Origin: Rallus limicola
Lineage: Eukaryota > Chordata > Aves > Gruiformes > Rallidae
DNA length: 64,000 nt
Reading direction: 5' to 3'
NCBI GenBank assembly: GCA_022605955.1
Contig: JAKCOZ010000217.1
Location: forward strand, 343,821 to 407,820
Shown: in pieces, positions 23,804-33,699 of the stretch
Layout of the letters: every line of letters begins with the position of its first letter
How positions within the stretch are numbered: position 1 is the first letter of the stretch
The notes under the pieces: model-generated
Databases searched by the model: none
What the model saw: the letters and a program-made list of their open reading frames with translations, nothing else
What the model was told of the DNA's origin: nothing
Position numbers and translations under genes: made by a program

Positions 23804-25780
23804 TTGTTGCTGATCGTATTGGCTGCTCACTGGTGCAGCCTTCTTCCTGACAACATTGCGTTGTGCGATTCTTTTACCTCGAAGCTCATCTACTCGTGCC
23901 TGGAGGGCTGAGGTGGGCTGCATATGCCACTTCCTCATGTCCTCACCATGGTCACGCAGGTAAGACCACAGCTGCCCTCGCACCGTGTCTCGTGGTGTGT
24001 ACCTTCTGTATCCTCCCTTCTGGGATGATGGACGCTTTCTCCTAGTAGCTGCAACATTGCCCCATAGGGGTTGGGAGTTGCACATATGTTGGTCAAATCG
24101 TTTGACCAGTTTCTCTACCGCTGCGATCATAGAGTGGGAAACATTGTCCTCATATTTCCGGAGTCGCCAGGACACTTGTTCTACAGTTGGTGGATATGCA
24201 TCCTCCCAGTCTATTGATGCTAGTGAATTGGTGTGCCCTGCTGGTGCACTTCGTACAACCTTACGCCACATATCTGGGGTGCATATAACTTCATCAGGAT
24301 CAGAGGGATTCTGTGTATTGTCCAGATCATAATAAATGATCTCCCGTACAGCTAATTCTCTCAGGTACTGGATAACTGCCTCTATGCTGTTACACTTGGG
24401 TGAGTGACATGTAATATATTCCTTTATGGGATACCTTTCCTCCACACTTGACAGTAGTCGCCTCCAGAGGCTGAGGATTTCTGGCTTTTTCCCAATTTCC
24501 TTGTCAATGCCTCCTTCTCTAGCTAGGGATCCCAACTGCTTGGCCTCCCTGCCATCTAATTCCAGACTACTGGCCCCTTGATCCCAGCATCGGAGCAACC
24601 AGGTGATGATGTGCTCACCTGGGCGGCGGCTGAAATCTTTTCGAACCTCACGCAGCTCACTCAGGGTCAGGGATCGTGTGACAATCTCTGGCCCTGCTCC
24701 ATCCTGAGATGCCTGAGATGGCCCTGCTCCATCCTGACATGCTCCAGATGGCCCTGCTTCATCATCATCATCCTTCACTACACGAACTGATTTCTTTGTG
24801 TGTTTCCTCTTTTGTACGGGAGCAACAGACACTGGCGGGGGTTGGTTTTTTGTTTTATCAGCAGTATCTGCTGTAGGGGTGGCAGTAGCTGCAGCATTGG
24901 TTGGACTAGTGGCAGTAGCCACAGTGCTAGTCACAGAAGTTACAGTAGCTGCAGTGCCAGTCATAGGGGTTGCAGCAGCTGCAGCATTGGTTGGACTAGT
25001 TGCAGTAGCCACAGTACTAGTCACAGAAGTTACAGTAGCTGCAGTGCCAGTCATAGGGGTTGCAGCAGCTGCAGTCTTTGCTGGTTTGTTTTCATTCCTT
25101 TCCCTCTGACAGTGCTGACAGTACTGCCTGTTATCAAGCAGTGTTTTGTAAATAGTGGCCAGGGCCCAGCACAGTGCAGTAAGGTGTGCTTCTCTGGTAA
25201 ACTTACAGCAATTCCTTTTCAGATATGCAGTAACTTTACCAGGGTCCTGTAACTGCTCAGGAGTGAAACTCCAAGCCATTGGGAGTGAGAAAGTACCTAG
25301 GTACCTGCCCATGCTCTGCCACATGCCCTGCCACTCATGTTTATCTGGCCTCGCAGAAAACTCTTGAGTGGTATTCATAAACCTCTGCTTAATATTTGAC
25401 AACAACTGAACCATCTGCACCAAAGCTAAAAACAACAAAATGCTAGTTTGAATATCCCAGGGATATTGGAAGTTTTTAAAAACTGCTAGCAGAGTTGTTG
25501 TATTTAGCCCAAAGGAAAAGAAAGCAGTACTCCCACCATACCAGCTGCCGTTTTTAAACCCTCCCTGTCCAAGGAATGGACAGGGCAGCAAGATCTCATA
25601 TAAGTACCAGAAAAAGTTCACGATCCTCGATATTACTGAATCATAGACTGTTATCATAATATACAAGAACAGGAGACGCAGCTTCGACATGGTAGAAAAT
25701 CCTGTCAGGATTGCATACAGCATACGGTAGTTTTGCTGCCACAGCAGTGACCACAGCCATGTGAATAAATACCACAGCAT
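23801..25780 (-). CDS. Gag polyprotein (ERVL type)
   Basis: The first ATG is at 25780, giving 659 residues. The frame is open eight further codons to a TTG at 25804, which I do not choose because it lacks an AUG. The N-terminal third has several hydrophobic stretches (about 1-14, 34-46, 50-65, 85-101, 112-127), unusual for Gag. A low-complexity Ala/Thr/Val/Ser region holds two 30-residue repeats (about 237-296), followed by a basic then acidic linker (KDDDDE near 336). The capsid-like part starts near 373 (LSELREVRKDFSRRPGEH) and includes LLRCWDQGASSLEL, a pattern I recognise from avian ERVL Gag proteins. A basic tail at about 580-602 may bind RNA. There is no CCHC zinc knuckle, only a CxxC pair near 221-224. 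It should assemble the particle and, by amber readthrough, provide Gag-Pol. No internal stop or frameshift. Confidence 0.9.
   Translation of the reverse strand: MLWYLFTWLWSLLWQQNYRMLYAILTGFSTMSKLRLLFLYIMITVYDSVISRIVNFFWYLYEILLPCPFLGQGGFKNGSWYGGSTAFFSFGLNTTTLLAVFKNFQYPWDIQTSILLFLALVQMVQLLSNIKQRFMNTTQEFSARPDKHEWQGMWQSMGRYLGTFSLPMAWSFTPEQLQDPGKVTAYLKRNCCKFTREAHLTALCWALATIYKTLLDNRQYCQHCQRERNENKPAKTAAAATPMTGTAATVTSVTSTVATATSPTNAAAAATPMTGTAATVTSVTSTVATATSPTNAAATATPTADTADKTKNQPPPVSVAPVQKRKHTKKSVRVVKDDDDEAGPSGACQDGAGPSQASQDGAGPEIVTRSLTLSELREVRKDFSRRPGEHIITWLLRCWDQGASSLELDGREAKQLGSLAREGGIDKEIGKKPEILSLWRRLLSSVEERYPIKEYITCHSPKCNSIEAVIQYLRELAVREIIYYDLDNTQNPSDPDEVICTPDMWRKVVRSAPAGHTNSLASIDWEDAYPPTVEQVSWRLRKYEDNVSHSMIAAVEKLVKRFDQHMCNSQPLWGNVAATRRKRPSSQKGGYRRYTPRDTVRGQLWSYLRDHGEDMRKWHMQPTSALQARVDELRGKRIAQRNVVRKKAAPVSSQYDQQQ
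24690..24758 (-). repeat. 30-bp tandem repeat within gag, about 2.3 copies
   Basis: Units at 24690-24719 and 24720-24749 and a partial third at 24750-24758 encode the repeated QDGAGPS-like linker just before the capsid-like domain. The 30-bp period keeps the reading frame. It probably arose by slippage or unequal exchange in a flexible linker. Confidence 0.8.
24891..25070 (-). repeat. 90-bp tandem duplication within gag, 2 copies
   Basis: 24891-24980 and 24981-25070 differ at only about two positions and encode two 30-residue Ala/Thr/Val/Ser-rich units. The period is a multiple of three, so gag stays open. The high identity indicates a recent duplication in this lineage. Confidence 0.88.
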
Positions 25781-25901
25781 CGTGATCGGAGACTGCTTAA
25801 ACAACAGTTCTTATCACAACTTTGTCTTAATTGCAATCGCGTCAGGGTCAGATCTACCGTTATCCCAACCTTTCGGGCCCCACGTTGGGCGCCAAAAAGA
25901 C
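25781..25901 (-). other. 5' leader of the provirus
   Basis: Only about 120 nt separate the 5' LTR from the gag ATG. It contains the primer-binding site and presumably packaging signals. No splice donor was identified with confidence, and none is needed for an element without env. Confidence 0.7.
25877..25894 (-). other. Primer-binding site matching tRNA-Lys
   Basis: The sense strand reads TGGCGCCCAACGTGGGGC, seven bases downstream of the 5' LTR end. The plus strand reads as the last 18 bases of tRNA-Lys(CUU), including CCA. This is the primer choice known as Lys1,2 in several retroviruses. It differs from the leucine primer from which the mammalian ERV-L group takes its name. Confidence 0.92.
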
Positions 25902-26489
25902 TGTCGTGGTTTCACCCCGGCTTGGGCCGAGATCCACGCAGCTGCCTGCTCCTTAAAGTAAAAGAGCAGGAGAAAAGGGAAAAAGGGGAGGGGGGAAACA
26001 AGGGAAGGGAAAAGGAAGGGGCAAATAACTCCAAAACCAAGAAACTAAGAGGCCCGTGGGTTGGGATAAGGATAGTTTACTAAGATAACAGAAAAATAAA
26101 ATATATACAATGCTAACAGGACTATAGAGCAAAAGAATATGAAAATATTGATACACAATGCAGTTTCTCACCGAACCACACAACTCAGGCCGTACCACCC
26201 AGAGCCGTCCCGGAACCCGACCGTCCCCCAAGACCCTCGCGTCCCGGCCGCTCGCGTCCCGGAACCGCCCCTTCTTCCTCCCATCAGCCCCCCTTTATCC
26301 TGGGCAGGACGTAATTGGCATGGAATACTCTCTTTGGCCCATCTGGGTCACCTGTCCTGGCATTGACTGTCTGACTGCAACTAAAAACATCAGGGTGTTA
26401 TCAGCACTGTTTTCATTTTAACTCCCAAACACAGCATTCCATCCGCTGCTACAAATGAAATTAACTCTATCCTGACTGAAACCAGGACA
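25902..26489 (-). repeat. 5' LTR of the ERVL provirus
   Basis: 588 bp, identical by eye to the 3' LTR. As the upstream LTR it would carry the active promoter. In sense order there is a GC-rich segment with a GC box (plus-strand CCGCCCC at 26265-26271), then a TATA-like stretch (26107-26097), an AGTAAA at the complement of 26076-26081, and a long pyrimidine tract. The LTR end is followed by the leader and the Lys primer-binding site, which fixes the orientation. Confidence 0.96.
26097..26107 (-). promoter_or_regulatory. TATA-like element in the 5' LTR
   Basis: The sense strand reads TATATATTTTA, downstream of the GC-rich block. It is the best TATA-box candidate for the proviral transcript. 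The same stretch in the 3' LTR is at 19764-19774. No start site can be assigned from sequence. Confidence 0.45.
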
Positions 26490-26494
26490 CTTTG
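26490..26494. other. Target-site duplication, right copy (CTTTG)
   Basis: Second copy of the 5-bp duplication, directly after the LTR terminus. The next base is unit position 165, so the satellite continues in exact register with the left side. Confidence 0.95.
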
Positions 26495-27799
26495 AAAGAG
26501 GGAACATGCCTGGAACCTCCTACGGTGCTTTTCTCGGCCCTAGCAGACTGCAATTCAAAACATGCTAAACGTCCAGCAATAACTCCCAAAGTAAAGAAGC
26601 TAGGTCTGAAAGGCATAGCTTGTCTGAAACCTCCTAACAGGACACACGAGCAGTCCCTGTCACTTTGGCTCTCAGCTTTTTCCTTTGCTTGGAAAGAGGG
26701 AACATGCCTGGAACCTCCTACGGTGCTTTTCTCGGCCCTAGCAGACTGCAGTTCAAAACATGCTAAACGTCCAGCAATAACTCCCAAAGTAAAGAAGCTA
26801 GGCCTGAAAGGCATAGCTTGTCTGAAACCTCCTAACAGGACACACGAGCAGACCCTGTCACTTTGGCTCTCAGCCTTTTCCTTTGCCTGGAAAGAGGGAA
26901 CATGCCTGGAACCTCCTACGGTGCTTTTCTCGGCCCTAGCAGACTGCAGTTCAAAACATGCTAAACGTCCAGCAATAACTCCCAAAGTAAAGAAGCGAGG
27001 CCTGAAAGGCATAGCTTGTCTGAAACCTGCTAACAGGACACACGAGCAGACCCTGTCGCTTTGGCTCTCAGCCTTTTCCTTTGCCTGGAAAGAGGGAACA
27101 TGCCTGGAAGCTCCTACGGTGCTTATCTCGGCCCTAGCAGACTGCAGTTCAAAACATGCTAAACGTCCAGCAATAACTCCCAAAGTAAAGAAGCTAGGCC
27201 TGAAAGGCATAGCTTGTCTGAAACCTCCTAACAGGACACACGAGCAGCCCCTGTCACTTTGGCTCTCAGCCTTTTCCTTTGCCTGGAAAGAGGGAACATG
27301 CCTGGAACCTCCTACGGTGCTTTTCTCGGCCCTAGCAGACTGCAGTTCAAAACATGCTAAACGTCCAGCAATAACTCCCAAAGTAAAGAAGCTAGGCCTG
27401 AAAGGCATAGCTTGTCTGAAACCTCCTAACAGGACACACGAGCAGACCCTGTCACTTTGGCTCTCAGCCTTTTCCTTTGCCTGGAAAGAGGGAACATGCC
27501 TGGAAGCTCCTACGGTGCTTTTCTCGGCCCTAGCAGACTGCAGTTCAAAACATGCTAAACGTCCAGCAATAACTCCCAAAGTAAAGAAGCTAGGCCTGAA
27601 AGGCATAGCTTGTCTGAAACCTCCTAACAGGACACACAAGCAGACCCTGTCACTTTGGCTCTCAGCCTTTTCCTTTGCTTTGAAAGAGGGAACATGCCTG
27701 GAACCTCCTACGGTGCTTTTCTCGGCCCTAGCAGACTGCAATTCAAAACATGCTAAAAAGTCCAGCAATAACTCCCAAAGTAAAGAAGCTAGGCCTGAA

Positions 27800-30700
27800 A
27801 GGCATAGCTTGTCTGAAACCTCCTAACAGGACACACGAGCAGTCCCTGTCACTTTGGCTCTCAGCTTTTTCCTTTGCTTGGAAAGAGGGAACATGCCTGG
27901 AACCTCCTACGGTGCTTTTCTCGGCCCTAGCAGACTGCAGTTCAAAACATGCTAAACGTCCAGCAATAACTCCCAAAGTAAAGAAGCTAGGCCTGAAAGG
28001 CATAGCTTGTCTGAAACCTCCTAACAGGACACACAAGCAGACCCTGTCACTTTGGCTCTCAGCCTTTTCCTTTGCCTGGAAAGAGGGAACATGCCTGGAA
28101 CCTCCTACAGTGCTTTTCTCGGCCCTAGCAGACTGCAGTTCAAAACATGCTAAACGTCCAGCAATAACTCCCAAAGTAAAGAAGCTAGGCCTGAAAGGCA
28201 TAGCTTGTCTGAAACCTCCTAACAGGACACATGAGCAGACCCTGTCACTTTGGCTCTCAGCCTTTTCCTTTGCCTGGAAAGAGGGAACATGCCTGGAACC
28301 TCCTACGGTGCTTTTCTCAGCCCTAGCAGACTGCAGTTCAAAACATGCTAAACGTCCAGCAATAACTCCCAAAGTAAAGAAGCTAGGCCTGAAAGGCATA
28401 GCTTGTCTGAAACCTCCTAACAGGACACACGAGCAGACCCTGTCACTTTGGCTCTCAGCCTTTTCCTTTGCCTGGAAAGAGGGAACATGCCTGGAACCTC
28501 CTACGGTGCTTTTCTCGGCCCTAGCAGACTGCAGTTCAAAACATGCTAAACGTCCAGCAATAACTCCCAAAGTAAAGAAGCTAGGCCTGAAAGGCATAGC
28601 TTGTCTGAAACCTCCTAACAGGACACACGAGCAGACCCTGTCACTTTGGCTCTCAGCCTTTTCCTTTGCCTGGAAAGAGGGAACATGCCTGGAACCTCCT
28701 ACGGTGCTTTTCTCGGCCCTAGCAGACTGCAGTTCAAAACATGCTAAACGTCCAGCAATAACTCCCAAAGTAAAGAAGCTAGGCCTGAAAGGCATAGCTT
28801 GTCTGAAACCTCCTAACAGGACACACGAGCAGCCCCTGTCACTTTGGCTCTCAGACTTTTCCTTTGCCTGGAAAGAGGGAACATGCCTGGAACCTCCTAC
28901 GGTGCTTTTCTCGGCCCTAGCAGACTGCAGTTCAAAACATGCTAAACGTCCAGCAATAACTCCCAAAGTAAAGAAGCTAGGCCTGAAAGGCATAGCTTGT
29001 CTGAAACCTCCTAACAGGACACACGAGCAGCCCCTGTCACTTTGGCTCTCAGCCTTTTCCTTTGCCTGGAAAGAGGGAACATGCCTGGAACCTCCTACGG
29101 TGCTTTTCTCGGCCCTAGCAGACTGCAGTTCAAAACATGCTAAACGTCCAGCAATAACTCCCAAAGTAAAGAAGCTAGGCCTGAAAGGCATAGCTTGTCT
29201 GAAACCTCCTAACATGACACACGAGCAGCCCCTGTCACTTTGGTTCTCAGCCTTTTCCTTTGCCTGGAAAGAGGGAACATGCCTGGAACCTCCTACGGTG
29301 CTTTTCTCGGCCCTAGCAGACTGCAGTTCAAAACATGCTAAACGTCCAGCAATAACTCCCAAAGTAAAGAAGCTAGGCCTGAAAGGCATAGCTTGTCTGA
29401 AACCTCCTAACAGGACACACGAGCAGCCCCTGTCACTTTGGCTCTCAGCCTTTTCCTTTGCCTGGAAAGAGGGAACATGCCTGGAACCTCCTACGGTGCT
29501 TTTCTCGGCCCTAGCAGACTGCAGTTCAAAACATGCTAAACGTCCAGCAATAACTCCCAAAGTAAAGAAGCTAGGCCTGAAAGGCATAGCTTGTCTGAAA
29601 CCTCCTAACAGGACACACAAGCAGACCCTGTCACTTTGGCTCTCAGCCTTTTCCTTTGCTTTGAAAGTAGGAACATGCCTGGAACCTCCTACGGTGCTTT
29701 TCTCGGCCCTAGCAGACTGCAATTCAAAACATGCTAAACGTCCAGCAATAACTCCCAAAGTAAAGAAGCTAGGTCTGAAAGGCATAGCTTGTCTGAAACC
29801 TCCTAACAGGACACACGAGCAGTCCCTGTCACTTTGGCTCTCAGCTTTTTCCTTTGCTTGGAAAGAGGGAACATGCCTGGAACCTCCTACGGTGCTTTTC
29901 TCGGCCCTAGCAGACTGCAGTTCAAAACATGCTAAACGTCCAGCAATAACTCCCAAAGTAAAGAAGCTAGGCCTGAAAGGCATAGCTTGTCTGAAACCTC
30001 CTAACAGGACACACGAGCAGACCCTGTCACTTTGGCTCTCAGCCTTTTCCTTTGCCTGGAAAGAGGGAACATGCCTGGAACCTCCTACGGTGCTTTTCTC
30101 GGCCCTAGCAGACTGCAGTTCAAAACATGCTAAACGTCCAGCAATAACTCCCAAAGTAAAGAAGCTAGGCCTGAAAGGCATAGCTTGTCTGAAACCTCCT
30201 AACAGGACACACGAGCAGACCCTGTCACTTTGGCTCTCAGCCTTTTCCATTGCCTGGAAAGAGGGAACATGCCTGGAACCTCCTACGGTGCTTTTCTCGG
30301 CCCTAGCAGACTGCAGTTCAAAACATGCTAAACGTCCAGCAATAACTCCCAAAGTAAAGAAGCGAGGCCTGAAAGGCATAGCTTGTCTGAAACCTGCTAA
30401 CAGGACACACGAGCAGACCCTGTCGCTTTGGCTCTCAGCCTTTTCCTTTGCCTGGAAAGAGGGAACATGCCTGGAAGCTCCTACGGTGCTTATCTCGGCC
30501 CTAGCAGACTGCAGTTCAAAACATGCTAAACGTCCAGCAATAACTCCCAAAGTAAAGAAGCTAGGCCTGAAAGGCATAGCTTGTCTGAAACCTCCTAACA
30601 GGACACACGAGCAGACCCTGTCGCTTTGGCTCTCAGCCTTTTCCTTTGCCTGGAAAGAGGGAACATGCCTGGAACCTCCTACAATGCTTTTCTCGGCCCT

Positions 30701-32600
30701 AGCAGACTGCAGTTCAAAACATGCTAAACGTCCAGCAATAACTCCCAAAGTAAAGAAGCTAGGCCTGAAAGGCATAGCTTGTCTGAAACCTCCTAACAGG
30801 ACACACGAGCAGCCCCTGTCACTTTGGCTCTCAGCCTTTTCCTTTGCCTGGAAAGAGGGAACATGCCTGGAACCTCCTACGGTGCTTTTCTCGGCCCTAG
30901 CAGACTGCAGTTCAAAACATGCTAAACGTCCAGCAATAACTCCCAAAGTAAAGAAGCTAGGCCTGAAAGGCATAGCTTGTCTGAAACCTCCTAACAGGAC
31001 ACACGAGCAGACCCTGTCACTTTGGCTCTCAGCCTTTTCCTTTGCCTGGAAAGAGGGAACATGCCTGGAACCTCCTACGGTGCTTTTCTCGGCCCTAGCA
31101 GACTGCAGTTCAAAACATGCTAAACGTCCAGCAATAACTCCCAAAGTAAAGAAGCTAGGCCTGAAAGGCATAGCTTGTCTGAAACCTCCTAACAGGACAC
31201 ACAAGCAGACCCTGTCACTTTGGCTCTCAGCCTTTTCCTTTGCCTGGAAAGAGGGAACATGCCTGGAACCTCCTACGGTGCTTTTCTCGGCCCTAGCAGA
31301 CTGCAATTCAAAACATGCTAAACGTCCAGCAATAACTCCCAAAGTAAAGAAGCTAGGCCTGAAAGGCATAGCTTGTCTGAAACCTCCTAACAGGACACAC
31401 GAGCAGTCCCTGTCACTTTGGCTCTCAGCTTTTTCCTTTGCTTGGAAAGAGGGAACATGCCTGGAACCTCCTACGGTGCTTTTCTCGGCCCTAGCAGACT
31501 GCAGTTCAAAACATGCTAAACGTCCAGCAATAACTCCCAAAGTAAAGAAGCTAGGCCTGAAAGGCATAGCTTGTCTGAAACCTCCTAACAGGACACACAA
31601 GCAGACCCTGTCACTTTGGCTCTCAGCCTTTTCCTTTGCCTGGAAAGAGGGAACATGCCTGGAACCTCCTACAGTGCTTTTCTCGGCCCTAGCAGACTGC
31701 AGTTCAAAACATGCTAAACGTCCAGCAATAACTCCCAAAGTAAAGAAGCTAGGCCTGAAAGGCATAGCTTGTCTGAAACCTCCTAACAGGACACATGAGC
31801 AGACCCTGTCACTTTGGCTCTCAGCCTTTTCCTTTGCCTGGAAAGAGGGAACATGCCTGGAACCTCCTACGGTGCTTTTCTCAGCCCTAGCAGACTGCAG
31901 TTCAAAACATGCTAAACGTCCAGCAATAACTCCCAAAGTAAAGAAGCTAGGCCTGAAAGGCATAGCTTGTCTGAAACCTCCTAACAGGACACACGAGCAG
32001 ACCCTGTCACTTTGGCTCTCAGCCTTTTCCTTTGCCTGGAAAGAGGGAACATGCCTGGAACCTCCTACGGTGCTTTTCTCGGCCCTAGCAGACTGCAGTT
32101 CAAAACATGCTAAACGTCCAGCAATAACTCCCAAAGTAAAGAAGCTAGGCCTGAAAGGCATAGCTTGTCTGAAACCTCCTAACAGGACACACGAGCAGAC
32201 CCTGTCACTTTGGCTCTCAGCCTTTTCCTTTGCCTGGAAAGAGGGAACATGCCTGGAACCTCCTACGGTGCTTTTCTCGGCCCTAGCAGACTGCAGTTCA
32301 AAACATGCTAAACGTCCAGCAATAACTCCCAAAGTAAAGAAGCTAGGCCTGAAAGGCATAGCTTGTCTGAAACCTCCTAACAGGACACACGAGCAGCCCC
32401 TGTCACTTTGGCTCTCAGACTTTTCCTTTGCCTGGAAAGAGGGAACATGCCTGGAACCTCCTACGGTGCTTTTCTCGGCCCTAGCAGACTGCAGTTCAAA
32501 ACATGCTAAACGTCCAGCAATAACTCCCAAAGTAAAGAAGCTAGGCCTGAAAGGCATAGCTTGTCTGAAACCTCCTAACAGGACACACGAGCAGACCCTG
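27800..32600 (+). repeat. 18-monomer higher-order repeat (3,564 bp), partial 2 copies
   Basis: Variants recur at 3,564 bp (18 x 198): CAGTCCCTG at 27840 and 31404, CTACAGTGC near 28108 and 31672, TCAGCCCTAG at 28317 and 31881, and TCAGACTTTT at 28851 and 32415. Only about 1.1 kb of the unit is shared at the far end, because variants near 29212 (AACATGACAC) and 29240 (TGGTTCTC) have no partner. Edges are approximate. Confidence 0.8.
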
Positions 32601-33699
32601 TCACTTTGGCTCTCAGCCTTTTCCTTTGCCTGGAAAGAGGGAACATGCCTGGAACCTCCTACGGTGCTTTTCTCGGCCCTAGCAGACTGCAGTTCAAAAC
32701 ATGCTAAACGTCCAGCAATAACTCCCAAAGTAAAGAAGCTAGGCCTGAAAGGCATAGCTTGTCTGAAACCTCCTAACAGGACACACGAGCAGCCCCTGTC
32801 ACTTTGGCTCTCAGCCTTTTCCTTTGCCTGGAAAGAGGGAACATGCCTGGAACGTCCTACGGTGCTTTTCTCGGCCCTAGCAGACTGCAGTTCAAAACAT
32901 GCTAAACGTCCAGCAATAACTCCCAAAGTAAAGAAGCTAGGCCTGAAAGGCATAGCTTGTCTGAAACCTCCTAACAGGACACACGAGCAGCCCCTGTCAC
33001 TTTGGCTCTCAGCCTTTTCCTTTGCCTGGAAAGAGGGAACATGCCTGGAACCTACTACGGTGCTTTTCTCGGCCCTAGCAGACTGCAGTTCAAAACATGC
33101 TAAACGTCCAGCAATAACTCCCAAAGTAAAGAAGCTAGGCCTGAAAGGCATAGCTTGTCTGAAACCTCCTAACAGGACACACGAGCAGACCCTGTCACTT
33201 TGGCTCTCAGCCTTTTCCTTTGCCTGGAAAGAGGGAACATGCCTGGAACCTCCTACGGTGCTTTTCTCGGCCCTAGCAGACTGCAGTTCAAAACATGCTA
33301 AACGTCCAGCAATAACTCCCAAAGTAAAGAAGCTAGGCCTGAAAGGCATAGCTTGTCTGAAACCTCCTAACAGGACACACGAGCAGACCCTGTCACTTTG
33401 GCTCTCAGCCTTTTCCTTTGCCTGGAAAGAGGGAACATGCCTGGAACCTCCTACGGTGCTTTTCTCGGCCCTAGCAGACTGCAGTTCAAAACATGCTAAA
33501 CGTCCAGCAATAACTCCCAAAGTAAAGAAGCTAGGCCTGAAAGGCATAGCTTGTCTGAAACCTCCTAACAGGAAACACGAGCAGACCCTGTCACTTTGGC
33601 TCTCAGCCTTTTCCTTTGCCTGGAAAGAGGGAACATGCCTGGAACCTCCTACGGTGCTTTTCTCGGACCGAGCAGACTGCAGTTCAAAACATGCTAAAC

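Larger units (their letters stand above)
19569..26489 (-). mobile_element. Full-length ERVL-like endogenous retrovirus (provirus)
   Basis: A 6,921-bp LTR retroelement inserted into one satellite monomer. In sense order (minus strand) it has: 5' LTR 26489-25902, Lys-type primer-binding site, gag, amber codon, pro-RT-RNaseH-integrase, a non-coding 3' stretch, polypurine tract, and 3' LTR 20156-19569. The LTRs read as identical over 588 bp and the element is flanked by CTTTG duplications. No env and no dUTPase domain are seen. Both coding frames are open. The LTR termini and Gag and Pol sequence match the avian ERVL class (class III, spuma-related). I assign class from recognition of these motifs, not from a database search. 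It is the only element copy in the window. Confidence 0.96.

Noticed and set aside
25780..25804. Upstream TTG at 25804 as gag start
   Set aside because: It adds only eight residues and lacks AUG. The ATG at 25780 is the first in-frame AUG.
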